In this document: piece by piece, positions 1 to 10,000 of the stretch
Layout: every line of letters begins with the position of its first letter
Position numbering within the stretch: position 1 is the first letter of the stretch
Source: Clavaria fumosa
Lineage: Eukaryota; Basidiomycota; Agaricomycetes; Agaricales; Clavariaceae
NCBI GenBank assembly: GCA_951802425.1
Contig: OX637801.1
Location: 2,790,001 to 2,854,000, forward strand
Direction: 5' to 3'
Length of the DNA: 64,000 nucleotides
The notes under the pieces: generated by a model
What the model saw: only the letters and a program-made list of their open reading frames with translations
The model's database searches: none
What the model was told of the DNA's origin: nothing
Translations under genes and position numbers: made by a program

Positions 1-644
1 CCAGTGCTTATTAGTGTCCACAAGATGTAGTTCATCCTTCGTTGGAAGACCGAGGGTGCATTCATTAAACCGAATTGCATGACCGTCGGGCGTACCGTTC
101 TGTATTTCGTGATGATTGCGGCTAGCCTTTGTGCCAATTTGTCCATGGCGATGTTCCAATAACCCCATTCCACATCAAGGCTGGTGAACACTTTGGCATC
201 CTTCAGACTCGCCATGGTTTCATCAATCCTGGGTAGAGGGTAGATATCCTTCACACAGAATGAATTGAGGCGTTTATAATCGATGATAGGGCGTAATTTG
301 TCGCCTTCGTCTTTGAAGAAAATAGGGCTAACGTAGTCCGATTCTCCCCATGTGAGTCGGCCATTGTCTAGGTTCTCTTTAAGCCAAGCTTTTAAAGCTT
401 CATCTTCTCTTGCAGTAAGCAGGTATACTTTAGAGCATAGGAAACCTGGGTCATTCTTGAATTTGATTTCGTAGTCGATACCTGGTAGAGACTTGGGTAC
501 TTTCTGCGAAGCCTTGCCCGCAAATACCTGGGGGTACAGGGCTTTCCAGTTGGGTGTGTCCATTATGTCATGGGTGTTCCGAAAACCATAACCATAATGC
601 ACAATGTGGCAGTCCTTCTTTTTACACCAGTCGAAGTGGACATA

Positions 645-863
645 CAGTGACCCAAAAAGCTGTTGCAATGTTTTGGCACTTTGAACTAAATGAGGTGTAG
701 CACATGCAATAAATTTGTTAAACTTATGGAAATATTGGACATGGTAGCCCTTCCTCTTGGCTATCTAATGGTATTTTTTTCATATCTTTATCTTCCTTAT
801 TTAGTAAGATATCACATGATCCTTCTTGGAGACTCATTGCAACAGTTTTTTGGCTGACTGTTA
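645..863 (+). repeat. Left terminal inverted repeat of the Tc1 element
   Basis: Starts CAGTGACCCAAAAAGCTG and ends near TTGGCTGACTGTTAT. Nearly identical to the inverse of 2043-2262, with scattered single-base differences. It contains the GTGACCCAAAAA motif at the tip and a related TTTTTTGGCTGACTG motif at the inner end, as expected for two transposase-binding sites per TIR. Confidence 0.88.
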
Positions 864-892
864 TGAGGGTATAAACCAATCAACAAAATCAC

Positions 893-2022
893 ATGATCAT
901 CCACCCTCCTACATATATACCAGGCCTCTCTGGGCATGAAATACCCCTAACATCCAAGATGCGCTCCTTGTCCCCTGCTACCTCTAAACACATCCTCTCT
1001 CTCCTGGATGCAGGCCACTTTGCTCATCACATCTCTGCTGTCACTGGTGTCCACACCAGCACTATCTCTAGGCTTCGCTCTAAGCATCACTCTCACCTTG
1101 CCAAAGCCATTGGAGGTCATCTGCCAAGCTTACTCCCACTTATGTTCACCATGCTATTTGACTTCTAACCTCTGGGAAGGCAGACACTGCTGTCCAGGTA
1201 GGCAAAGTACTCTCTCCCATTTCCAATCAGGCCCTCACTATTGTCCAGGTAACCAGAGCCCTCTCTGACATTTCCAACCAGTCCCTCTGTGCTGAGACAG
1301 TCCACCTACACCTCAAAAAGGCTGGACTGAAGTCTGCAGTGAGGCAGCAAAAGCCCCTCCTCTCAAAGCATCATTGTAGAGAGAGGTTGGACTTTGCAAT
1401 TGCTCACAAGGACTGGACTGTGGAGGACTGGAAGAGAGTGGTATGGTCAGATGAGACCAAGATTAATCACTTGGGCTCAGATGGCAGTTGGGTGTGGAAG
1501 AAGGCTGGAGAAGGTCCTTGTCAGAGGACTGTGAGTGGGACTGTGAAGTTTGGGGGGGGATCTCTGATGATATGGGGATGTATGATGTGGAGTGGAGTTG
1601 GATATGCATGCAAGATTGATGGAAGGATGGATGGGGACCTTTATGTCAAGATTTTGGAGGATGAGCTGCAGTCAGGCATCAGGCATTTTAAGAAGAAGCC
1701 AGTTGATATTATTTTCCAGCAGGATAATGACCCCAAGCATAAGTGCAAGAAGGCCAAGGCCTGGTTCCAGGAGAATGGGATGGAGGTCCTGACATGGCCA
1801 GCACAGTCTCCTGACCTCAACCCTATTGAACACCTATGGGCACACCTGAAAAGGAGGCTGCAGGGGTATGAAACAGCACCAAAAGGGATATTGGAATTGT
1901 GGGAGAGGGTCCAGGTGGAGTGGGAGAAGATAGAATCTTCAGTGTACCAGGAATTGGTAGAAAGCATGCCTAGGAGGGTTGAAGCAGTGTTGAAGGCCAA
2001 AGGGGGGTACACAAAGTACTAA
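893..2022 (+). pseudogene. Tc1 transposase (DD34E), frameshifted
   Basis: The N-terminal segment (893 to about 1120) encodes a helix-turn-helix region (ILSLLDAGHFAHHISAVTG, then TSTISRLRSKH). A 1-nt deletion near 1120 shifts frame. In the new frame an in-frame TGA at 1159-1161 precedes LTSGKADTAVQV and runs on into the catalytic domain (1339-2022). DDE residues are visible: VVWSDETK, IIFQQDNDPKH and SPDLNPIEHLW. The second Asp and the Glu are 34 residues apart, the Tc1 spacing. The enzyme would cut and paste the element at TA; this copy cannot make full-length protein. Confidence 0.92.
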
Positions 2023-2042
2023 AATGTCTTGACTTCTGCACT

Positions 2043-2262
2043 ATAACAGTCAGCCAAAAAACTGTTGCAATGAGTCTCCAAGAAGGATCATGTGATATCT
2101 TACTAAATAGGAAAGGTAAAGATATGACAAAAATACCATTAGATAGCCAGGAGGATGGGCTACCATGTCTAATATTTCTGTAATTTTAGCAAAATTATTG
2201 CATGTGCTACATCTCATTTAACTCAAAGTGCTGAAACATTGCAACAGTTTTTTGGGTCACTG
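2043..2262 (-). repeat. Right terminal inverted repeat of the Tc1 element
   Basis: Inverted partner of 645-863. Its outer end reads GTTTTTTGGGTCACTG up to the TA target at 2263-2264. Confidence 0.88.
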
Positions 2263-2818
2263 TACTTCTCAGACCATCAGATCCTCGGGTTGTGGTAGCG
2301 TAGCCAGTCGTGTCCTAGGATCGCTGCATGTCCACTAATTCGTCCTGACAAGAATTGCTTGATTTCGACATGGCCTCCGACGTTGAGGCGCAGGGTTATC
2401 GAGTGTCTGAAAGCTCCACAAGCATTCGTGGTTCCGTCGACGTTCTTGAAGACCACGGGTGTTTCGAGTTTCGTAAGGTTCATCTTTTTGCTGGTGGCCC
2501 ACTCGAGGTCCATTACAGACATGGTACAACCCGAATCAATGAGGAGTTTGATATCGTAGGTTTCCTTGGTGTCTAAGGTGGTCACGAATCCCTGTATGTC
2601 GAGTTGTCGCTCTCCTCCTCATCCATATGTGATCTTAGGATCACTCTCCCAGTCTACATCATCATTGTATCCTGGGAGGTTCTTAGGGGTGAGGTCTTTG
2701 AGGGTGTGCTTGGCCCTCTCAGCCTCTTTGGTCAAGGGAAATGATGGCAATATATTCTCGCGGTGTTTTACATGGTGTCGACGGGTGGGGACAACGTACA
2801 CGGATCCTACTTTAGCAC

Positions 2819-4099
2819 TTAAGTGGATCCGTCCTGAAAATCCTGTTGTCCGTTATTCATCATTGATCCAGTCGAAGGCCCTGGGCCTGGGGTCTGGGGG
2901 CGCCTTGCGATCTTCAACTCGTCGTGTAATTGCACAATTTGGTTCTCCATCTCCTCATATTTGTTTTGCCCAGCGCTCGTAGCCGCGTACGAGGGGTTGA
3001 ATGATGTTAGGGAGGTTGGGTGCGAAGCAGGATATGTGAGAACAGGAAAAGGGGAGAACAGAGGCGGCGTGTAATACCCAGGAGGTGAGCGCATTTCGAA
3101 TGCGCTACCCATTCTCACTTGTTGCCGGGGGGTGGCGCGCTGTTGGGGTGGTTCAGGGCACAGTTGCGCAGGGTGGCCGACTTGTCCACAGTTGTAGCAG
3201 ATTAGCAGACGACGGGGGCCAGCTCCTCAGCTCGTATCCATTGGGGTCCCTTGTCTGGTACCAGGTGGTCCTTGTGTATTCGATTGCCTAACAGGCATTG
3301 CCTGTTGTTGTTGCTGCGGTTGCTGTTGCCACTGTACGCATTGCTGTTGCTGCTGCTGCTGGCCTCCCTGGGCCGGGACCTGGTGCATGGGTTGGGGCTG
3401 CCACTGTGGCGAGCGCCAAAAGCGGTTTTGCAGCGGTTGGCGTTGTGCAGGCCGGTTCCAAGCGGGAGGAGCTCCTGTCTGCATCCTCATTTCTCTCTGG
3501 ACTGCTGTGTAAAGTTGATGCTGCCTATCTAGGCATATGGTCAACACTCGGAAGGCCTGGTAGTCTGCGGGTTGTTTGGCGCAGGCGAGAACCTTCTCCA
3601 GTAATTTGGGGTGTACAGCCCTCATCAATAGGGCGTGTATGACGTTCCAGTGGGTATCCTCCTTGTAGCTAGCTTGGCTCATGAGGGTCTCGAACTTTTG
3701 GAAGAATTGAGCCGTGTCCATTTGTATTTGTTTGAAGATGTTTAGTTTGTGCACTGTGAGCGCCTGGTCTTTGATCGGGGCGAACGCTTCCCTCATTCTT
3801 GCTTCAAAAGTCGCCCAGATGACGTCCTCGCCTCCATCTTCCAACAGCACTGTAGCAGCTTGGTTGGCCCACTCAGCAGTGTAGTCTTCTGTCATGTTAC
3901 TCAAGGTGAACACCACCTTGAGGAAATCGGTCAGGTATTTGTGGGCATTTACTCGGAATTCCAGGTGTAGGCTCCTGAGAAAGGTCTGGAAGCTTTCTCT
4001 CTTTCTGTCATAGGGGGCAATCTTCAAGGTGAGCGTAATGGGTGCCGCTGCGGGTGCAGCAGGGGGTTCGGGAACGGCGTCGGGGGCTACATCGGCCAT
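2819..4099 (-). pseudogene. Ty3 family A gag (capsid plus CCHC zinc knuckle)
   Basis: The N-terminal part has the Ty3 capsid-like block SFQTFLRSLHLEF, then FTLSNM and AEWANQAA, followed by a Gln-rich tract encoded around 3290-3370. A single in-frame TGA at 3227-3229 interrupts the ORF. Immediately after it the same frame encodes the CCHC knuckle CYNCGQVGHPAQLC (C-X2-C-X4-H-X4-C, near 3170-3210) and continues to the stop at 2819. The TGA sits where CGA would restore Arg. Gag packages element RNA. It begins just after the stop of the pre-gag ORF (4104). Confidence 0.85.
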
Positions 4100-4103
4100 G
4101 TCT

Positions 4104-4890
4104 TCAATCTAACTCTTCCAGATAGATTTGAGGTGGGTCTTGGAAGATATCGACACGTAAGCAGTCTTGAAATCCGGCGAAGGTAAGGTCCGTCTGGGCC
4201 TCAGTGGATCGGTGTGTAGGGGGTGCTTCGTTGGTCTGCGTCGCAACAGACAAATGCGTAGGTTCCTCAAGCTCTTCAAGAGCGCTCTGATAGTCACTCT
4301 CACTAGCGAAATCTGTAAAATCCTTGTTTCCTTGGAGGAACTCAGTGTCTTCGTCTGTGTGTTTCTGTTCATCAGCTACTACTTGTAGCTTCTCTGTGAG
4401 TGTTCTTCGGAATGTTTGCCACTCGGGGGTGTGTTCAATGGTCAATGGGTTGTTTTGTGCAAAGTCCTGCGGCACGAAGATTCTTCTCGTAGCAAAATGG
4501 TAGCGGGGTGCCAATTGGGCAGCCTCGGAATGTCTCGGATACTGGAAGTTCTCGTAGGTTCGATACGGGGTGCTCGGCAGTGTCAGTTGTTCAAAATCGG
4601 TTTCTTGGTCCAGTCCAAGGAGGGCTCTCCTCCTGACAGATCGTTTGTACGCTGTCCAGAAGTGTGCCAGTGTGTCTTCTCCGAATACGCAAGCCTTGCT
4701 TCGGCTCAGGCAGGGTGGGGGTGCCTAGGTCCGTGAGGAGGTAGGCGGGGGAGAGGTCGTTACTTGTCACAAAGAGGTCCCTGACTCCTGAGTATTCGAG
4801 GAAGCTTGGTATAGCTTGGCCAAATAGGAGCAGAGGAGTGTTATTGGAGAGAGGTAACGACCTGAGGAAGTACCTATGAACTGGGTCCAT
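4104..4890 (-). pseudogene. Pre-gag ORF of Ty3 family A (unknown function, frameshifted)
   Basis: Two minus-strand ORF segments join into one product through a frameshift near 4700. The first starts MDPVHRYFLRSLPLS (ATG at 4890). The second reads EDTLAHFWTAYKRSV and ends in an acidic region before the stop at 4104. It lies directly 5' of gag, with about 4 nt between its stop and the gag ATG. I do not recognise a domain. It could be an N-terminal gag module or a separate accessory ORF of this lineage. Confidence 0.5.
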
Positions 4891-5724
4891 ACTTATATGT
4901 TGTAGGGTACAGGGTATGAGTCATACGGAGCTGGGGGCAGTGCGCGAGAATGAGGGATACATGTGGGACCGGCACGGTAGCTGCATGGGAGAAGAAGGGA
5001 GTGCATGTGGTAAGGGGCGAGGAGAAAGAAGATGGGGGTAGTGTGGGAGTGGTCATGTGACGAGAGGGATGTGTGTGATTTCTTACAAATGCAGAGATTA
5101 TCACATGAGGTTGGTTTGGGATTTGAAGTCTCAGAAAAGCTGGGAGCAGATTGGAAAGTCTGCCTTGATGACAGCTGGAGGACCACCATTGGGGCTGGAA
5201 AACCATGGAGTCCCTGTTCCTCCTTCCCTCATCTGGTGGAGCCATACTTGGGTGGCAAAGAATTATGAGGATATTGACTATCCCTCAATTGACATAGAGG
5301 TTGCTGAATGGTGGGAGAGGATCAGGCCTGAAGGTAATAAGTGAGATGCTGATGTCTTGGTTAAGAAGGTGTGGTGTGGGGGTGGTTTGAAAGGAATTGT
5401 TCTCCTTGTCATGGGGATGAAGGTATGGGGATTGAGTCTGGAAGAAGAAGAATGGGCTGCTTAGAGCCAAATGGTGAGAGAAGTGGCTGATGTATTCAAG
5501 TTTATTCCATCTGCCCAAGTTCTGTAAGTAAAATATTCCCTTTGTGACCAAGAACTAACATTGATTTAGAAGGAGAGAAATGCAGGAGAGAAAAAGGAAG
5601 GATACAGGAGGGGTAAAGATAGGGCCTCCAGTATGGAAACATAGGAAAGTCTGAAAGCAATAGGCAGCATATTCAATGCCTGGTATGACAACAATAATAA
5701 ATATCCCAATTTCTTTGTCCAATG
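4891..5724. other. Mostly non-coding flank with one small conserved-looking ORF
   Basis: The 5' leader/LTR of Ty3 family A should lie here, but without a second LTR I cannot mark it. A plus-strand ORF (5057-5344, 95 codons) has protein-like composition, including SLIWWSHTW and EVAEWWERIRPE. I do not recognise it, and it has no clear start context. It may be an exon remnant or part of an element. Confidence 0.3.
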
Positions 5725-6285
5725 GATGTCCATTGGGGGTAGAATATTCTATGCCCAGTCTGCCAGACTGATGGCTATCAGGCAAAGAATATTCTTGCCC
5801 ACTGCTGGACTGATAGCTATCAGTCATAGAATATTCTACACTTAGTCCACCACACCAATGGCCATCAGGCAAAGAATATTCTACACCTAGTTCACAGAAC
5901 TGATGGCCATTGGGCATAGAATATTCTATGTCCAGTGTGCTGGACCAATGGTTGTTGGGCATAGAATATTCTATGTCCAATCTGGCAGACTGATGGCCAT
6001 TGGGCATAGAATATTCTACAGTCAGTCTGGCAGACTGATAGCTAGTTGGGCATAGAATATTCTACAGCAGTGTGCCAGACAGATGGCCATTGGGCATAGA
6101 ATATTCCACAGCCAGTCTGCTGGACTGATGGCTGTTGTGCAAAAACTATTCTATGGCCAGTCTGCCAGACAAAGGAGCATTGGGCAAAATACTCTTGCCC
6201 ACCACTGGAGCTATGGCCATTGGACTCAGAATATTCTACAGCTGGTCCGCCAGACCCATGCTTTCAGGCAAAGGATACCCTCCAC
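5725..6285. repeat. 45-bp minisatellite, about 12 copies, each with AGAATATTCT
   Basis: The 10-bp palindrome AGAATATTCT or a near variant recurs at 5741, 5786, 5828, 5873, 5918, 5963, 6008, 6054, 6098, 6143, 6188 and 6228, that is every 45 bp with a few 1-5 bp slips. Between palindromes is a conserved CAGACTGATGGCCATTGGGC-like segment. Since 45 is divisible by 3, the minus strand stays open (5555-6007) with a 15-residue periodicity (IEYSMPNGHQ…). I regard that ORF as a by-product of the repeat. Confidence 0.9.
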
Positions 6286-6993
6286 CAGACTTATTACTAA
6301 TGCATGATCTGAATATTTTTGCTGGACTCTGCTGGTCCAAGTGAACTGGAGGATATTCACCATCCAGTATCCCATTTCTATTGGGGGATTTTGACTGAAT
6401 GGGTTGAAACAAAGCCCTCCCAAAAAACCTTAGTAAACAGGGGCTGTTTTCTATCATGAAAATTTAATCAGTATAAAATATCTTTGAACTTGGATTGAAG
6501 CCAGTCTAAGACCACTCAAGTCAGTTTGACCTTTCCTGATACATTCACCCATGCATTTGCCCATACAGTCACCCACTCATTGCACACTCATTGCCCACTC
6601 ATTGCCCTTTGATCAGGGCAATGAGTTTAGACTTGGTCTGAATTTAGAATTTACAATAAGGTTTACTGTAAATGTCAATCTAATTTTTCAGTAATCATTG
6701 TGCCTAAATGCAAATCAAAACATTAAGTAATGACTATGATTTGGGTCTGGCCTAAATTTGGCATTTTATTGGGGATTAATTTCCAGGTTTGACTTAACAT
6801 TTTGTGCCAGTTGTAACTCCAAATTTGGATTCAGATTTAAATGATTATTTTTATTCAAAGTTTAAGATGGTATTTAAATTGACATTTGACAAATTCTAAA
6901 TACAGAAACAACTGATGTGTCAAGGACTCATTGTGACTTACATGTAAAATAGAATAAAAACTAGAAATAGCACAAGATGTTCAAGACAACAAG
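6286..6993. other. AT-rich intergenic DNA
   Basis: No ORF with recognisable content. A short tandem (CACTCATTGCC, about three copies) lies near 6570-6605. The last part (about 6930-7062) is a copy of a dispersed repeat also seen at 26.1 and 36.0 kb. Confidence 0.5.
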
Positions 6994-7062
6994 TCAAAAA
7001 AGGTCAGTACAAGTCAAAAACCAGGTAGCAAGGTAAACAAAGTACTTGTAGAAGTGCTGATG
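6950..7062 (+). repeat. Dispersed repeat, copy 1 of 3
   Basis: Sits just beyond the broken end of the NLR gene. Reads GACAACAAGTCAAAAAAGG, then AGCAAGGTAAACAAAGTACT and TTGTAGAAGTGCTGATG. Inverted copy at 26133-26245; diverged copy at 36020-36085. Confidence 0.6.
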
Positions 7063-10000
7063 AAGCCCTAGCACCTCCATCACATGTAGTAGAAGCTTCC
7101 CTGCCCCAATGTACTTTCCCTGTACTGAATATGTCCTTGCCAAATTGGCAGTAATTGTCAGTGTGGATGGATGCTCTGGCCCAAGCAACCTTTTCTCACA
7201 TGTAATTCCAGCTCCTCTGCCTTGCCATACTTTCCCTGTTCTGCATATGTGCTTGCCAAATTGGCAGTAATTGTCAGTGTGAATGGATGCTCTGGTCCAA
7301 GCAATCTCTTCCTGGCTTCCATGACATGTAATTCCAGCTCCTCTGCCTCACTGTACTTTCCCTGTGTTGAATATGTCCTTGCCAAATTGGCAGTAATTGT
7401 CAGTGTGTCAGGATGCTCTGGTCCAAGCAATCTTTTCCTGACTTCCATCACATGTAATTCCAGCTCCTCTGCCTCTTTGTACTTTCCCTGCATTGAATAT
7501 GTGATTGCCAAATTGGCAGTAATTGTCAATGTGGATGGATGCTCTGGTCCAAGCAATCTTTTCATGGCTTCCATCACATGTAATTCCAGCTCCTCTGCCT
7601 CATTGTACTTTCCCTGTGTTGAATATGTCCTTGCCAAATTGGCAGTAATTGTCAGTGTGGATGGATGCTCTGGTCCAAGCAATCTATTCATGGCTTCCAT
7701 CACATGTAATTCCAGCTCCTCTGCCTCATTGTACCTTCCCTGTGTTGAATATGTCCTTGCCAAATTGGCAGTAATTGTCAGTGTGGATGGATGCTCTGGT
7801 CCAAGCAATCTATTCATGGCTTCCATCACATGTAATTCCAGCTCCTCTGCCTCATTGTACTTTCCCTGCATTGAATATGTGCTTGCCAAATTGGCAGTAA
7901 TTGTCAGTGTGTCAGGATGCTCTGGTCCAAGCAATCCTTTCCTGGCTTCCATCACATGTAATTCCAGCTCCTCTGCCTCATTGTACTTTCCCTGTGTTGA
8001 ATATGTCCTTGCCAAATTGGCAGTAATTGTCAGTGTGGATGGATGCTCTGGTCCAAGCAATCTTTTCATGGCTTCCATCACATGTAATTTCAGCTCCTCT
8101 GCCTCATTGTACTTTCCCTGTGCTGAATATGTCCTTGCCAAATTGGCAGTAATTGCCAGTGTGGATGGATGCTCTGGTCCAAGCAATCTTTTCCTGACTT
8201 CCATCACATGTAATTCCAGCTCCTCTGCCCCATTGTACTTTCCCTGCATTGAATATGTGCTTGCCAAATTGTTGGTAATTGTCAGTGTGTCAGGATGCTC
8301 TGGTCCAAGCAACCTTTTCCTGGCTTCCATCACATGTAATTCCAGCTCCTCTGCCCCATTGTACTTTCCCTGCATTGAATATGTGCCTGCCAAATTGGCA
8401 GTAATTGTCAGTGTGGATGGATGCTCTGGTCCAAGCAATCTATTCATGGCTTCCATCACATGTAATTCCAGCTCCTCTGCCTCATTGTACTTTCCCTGTG
8501 CTGAATATGTCCTTGCCAAATTGGCAGTAATTGTCAATGTGTCAGGATGCTCTGGTCCAAGCAATCTTTTCCTAGCTTCCATCACATGTAATTCCAGCTC
8601 CTCTGCCCCATTGTACTTTCCCTGCATTGAATATGTGCCTGCCAAATTGGCAGTAATTGTCAGTGTGTCAGGATGCTCTGGTCCAAGCAATCTTTTCCTG
8701 GCTTCCATCACATGTAATTGCAGCTCCTCTGCCTCATTGTACTTTCCCTGTGTTGAATATGTCCTTGCCAAATTGGCAGTAATTGTCAGTGTGTCAGGAT
8801 GCTCTGGTCCAAGCAATCTTTTCCTGGCTTCCATCACATGTAATTGCAGCTCCTCTGCCTCATTGTACTTTCCCTGCATTGAATATGTGCTTGCCAAATT
8901 GGCAGTAATTGTCAGTGTGTCAGGATGCTCTTGTCCAAGCAATCTTTTCCTGGCTTCCATCACATGTAATTCCAGCTCCTCTGCCTCATTGTACTTTCCC
9001 TGTGTTGAATATGTCCTTGCCAAATTGGCAGTAATTGTCAGTGTGTCAGGATGCTCTGGTCCAAGCAATCTTTTCCTGGCTTCCATCACATGTAATTCCA
9101 GCTCCTCTGCCTCATTGTACTTTCCCTGTGTTGAATATGTCCTTGCCAAATTGGCAGTAATTGTCAGTGTGTCAGGATGCTCTGGTCCAAGCAATCTTTT
9201 CCTGGCTTCCATCACATGTAATTCCAGCTCCTCTGCCTCATTGTACTTTCCCTGCATTGAATATGTGCTTGCCAAATTGGCAGTAATTGTCAGTGTGTCA
9301 GGATGCTCTGGTCCAAGCAATCTTTTCCTGGCTTCCATCACATGTAATTCCAGCTCCTCTGCCTCATTGTACTTTCCCTGTGTTGAATATGTGATTGCCA
9401 AATTGGCAGTAATTGTCAGTGTGTCAGGATGCTCTGGTCCAAGCAATCTATTCATGGCTTCCATCACATGTAATTCCAGCTCCTCTGCTGCATCATACTT
9501 TCCCTGTGTTGAATATCTCCTTGCCAAATTGGCAGTAATTGTCAGTGTGGATGGATGCTCTGGTCCAAGCAATCTTTTCGTGGCTTCCATCACATGTAAT
9601 TCCAGCTCCTCTGCCTCTTTGTACTTTCCCTGCATTGAATATGTGATTGCCAAATTGGCAGTAATTGTCAGTGTGTCAGGATGCTCTGGTCCAAGCAATC
9701 TTTTCATGGCTTCCATCACATGTAATTCCAGCTCCTCTGCCTCATTGTACTTTCCCTGTGCTGAATATGTCCTTGCCAAATTGGCAGTAATTGTCAATGT
9801 GTCAGGATGCTCTGGTCCAAGCAATCTTTTCCTGGCTTCCATCACATGTAATTTCAGCTTCTCTGCCTCATTGTACTTTCCCTGTGCCCAATATGTCCTT
9901 GCCAATTTGGAAATACTTGTTAGTGTGTTTGGATGTTCTGGCCCATGCATTCCTTTCCTAATTTACACTATGTTGACCCCCAGTTGCTCAGCCTCTTTCC

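Larger units (their letters stand above)
643..2264 (+). mobile_element. Tc1/mariner element with long TIRs, inserted in Ty3 family A
   Basis: The element is bounded by TA dinucleotides at 643-644 and 2263-2264. Its ends begin CAGTGACCCAAAAA on both sides, in inverted orientation. TIRs are about 219 bp (645-863 and 2043-2262) and highly similar, longer than the roughly 30 bp of mariner and closer to the IR/DR class. Removing it with one TA restores the pol frame of the host Ty3 element across the junction (…EK then YVHFDW…), so it is a clean insertion. The transposase inside is broken, so this copy is non-autonomous. Confidence 0.93.
1..2801 (-). pseudogene. Ty3 family A pol fragment: retropepsin plus N-terminal reverse transcriptase
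   Basis: The protease segment (2277-2585) has the active-site motif LLIDSGCTMSV and ends in GHDWLRYHNP, typical of Ty3 retropepsins. After a 1.6-kb Tc1 insertion the frame resumes at 642 and reads into RT (642-1), with motifs RPIIDYKRLNS, YPLPRID, FTSLDVEWGY and FGLMNAPSVFQRRMN. The usual KTAF-type motif is altered. An in-frame TGA near 2617 separates an upstream segment (2619-2801) from the protease, and another TGA lies near 2277. The remaining RT, RNase H and integrase are outside the window. Enzymatic function is lost; identification as Ty3 pol is secure. Confidence 0.85.
1..4890 (-). mobile_element. Ty3/gypsy retrotransposon, family A (partial, decayed)
   Basis: Read on the minus strand, this stretch gives in order a pre-gag ORF, a gag with zinc knuckle, a retropepsin and the first half of a reverse transcriptase. 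The rest of pol and the 3' LTR lie beyond base 1. A Tc1 element (643-2264) is nested between protease and RT. All ORFs carry stops or frameshifts, so the copy is dead. I could not define the 5' LTR because no second LTR copy is present; it should lie above about 4890. Confidence 0.85.

Noticed and set aside
3227..3229. TGA as programmed read-through or recoded codon in gag
   Set aside because: Similar TGA codons appear at Arg positions in unrelated elements while host genes use TGA as stop (CDC48, ALF1, DGAT2), so decay is simpler.
5555..6007. 150-codon minus-strand ORF with a 15-residue repeat
   Set aside because: Explained by the 45-bp minisatellite; no start context, homology or signal.
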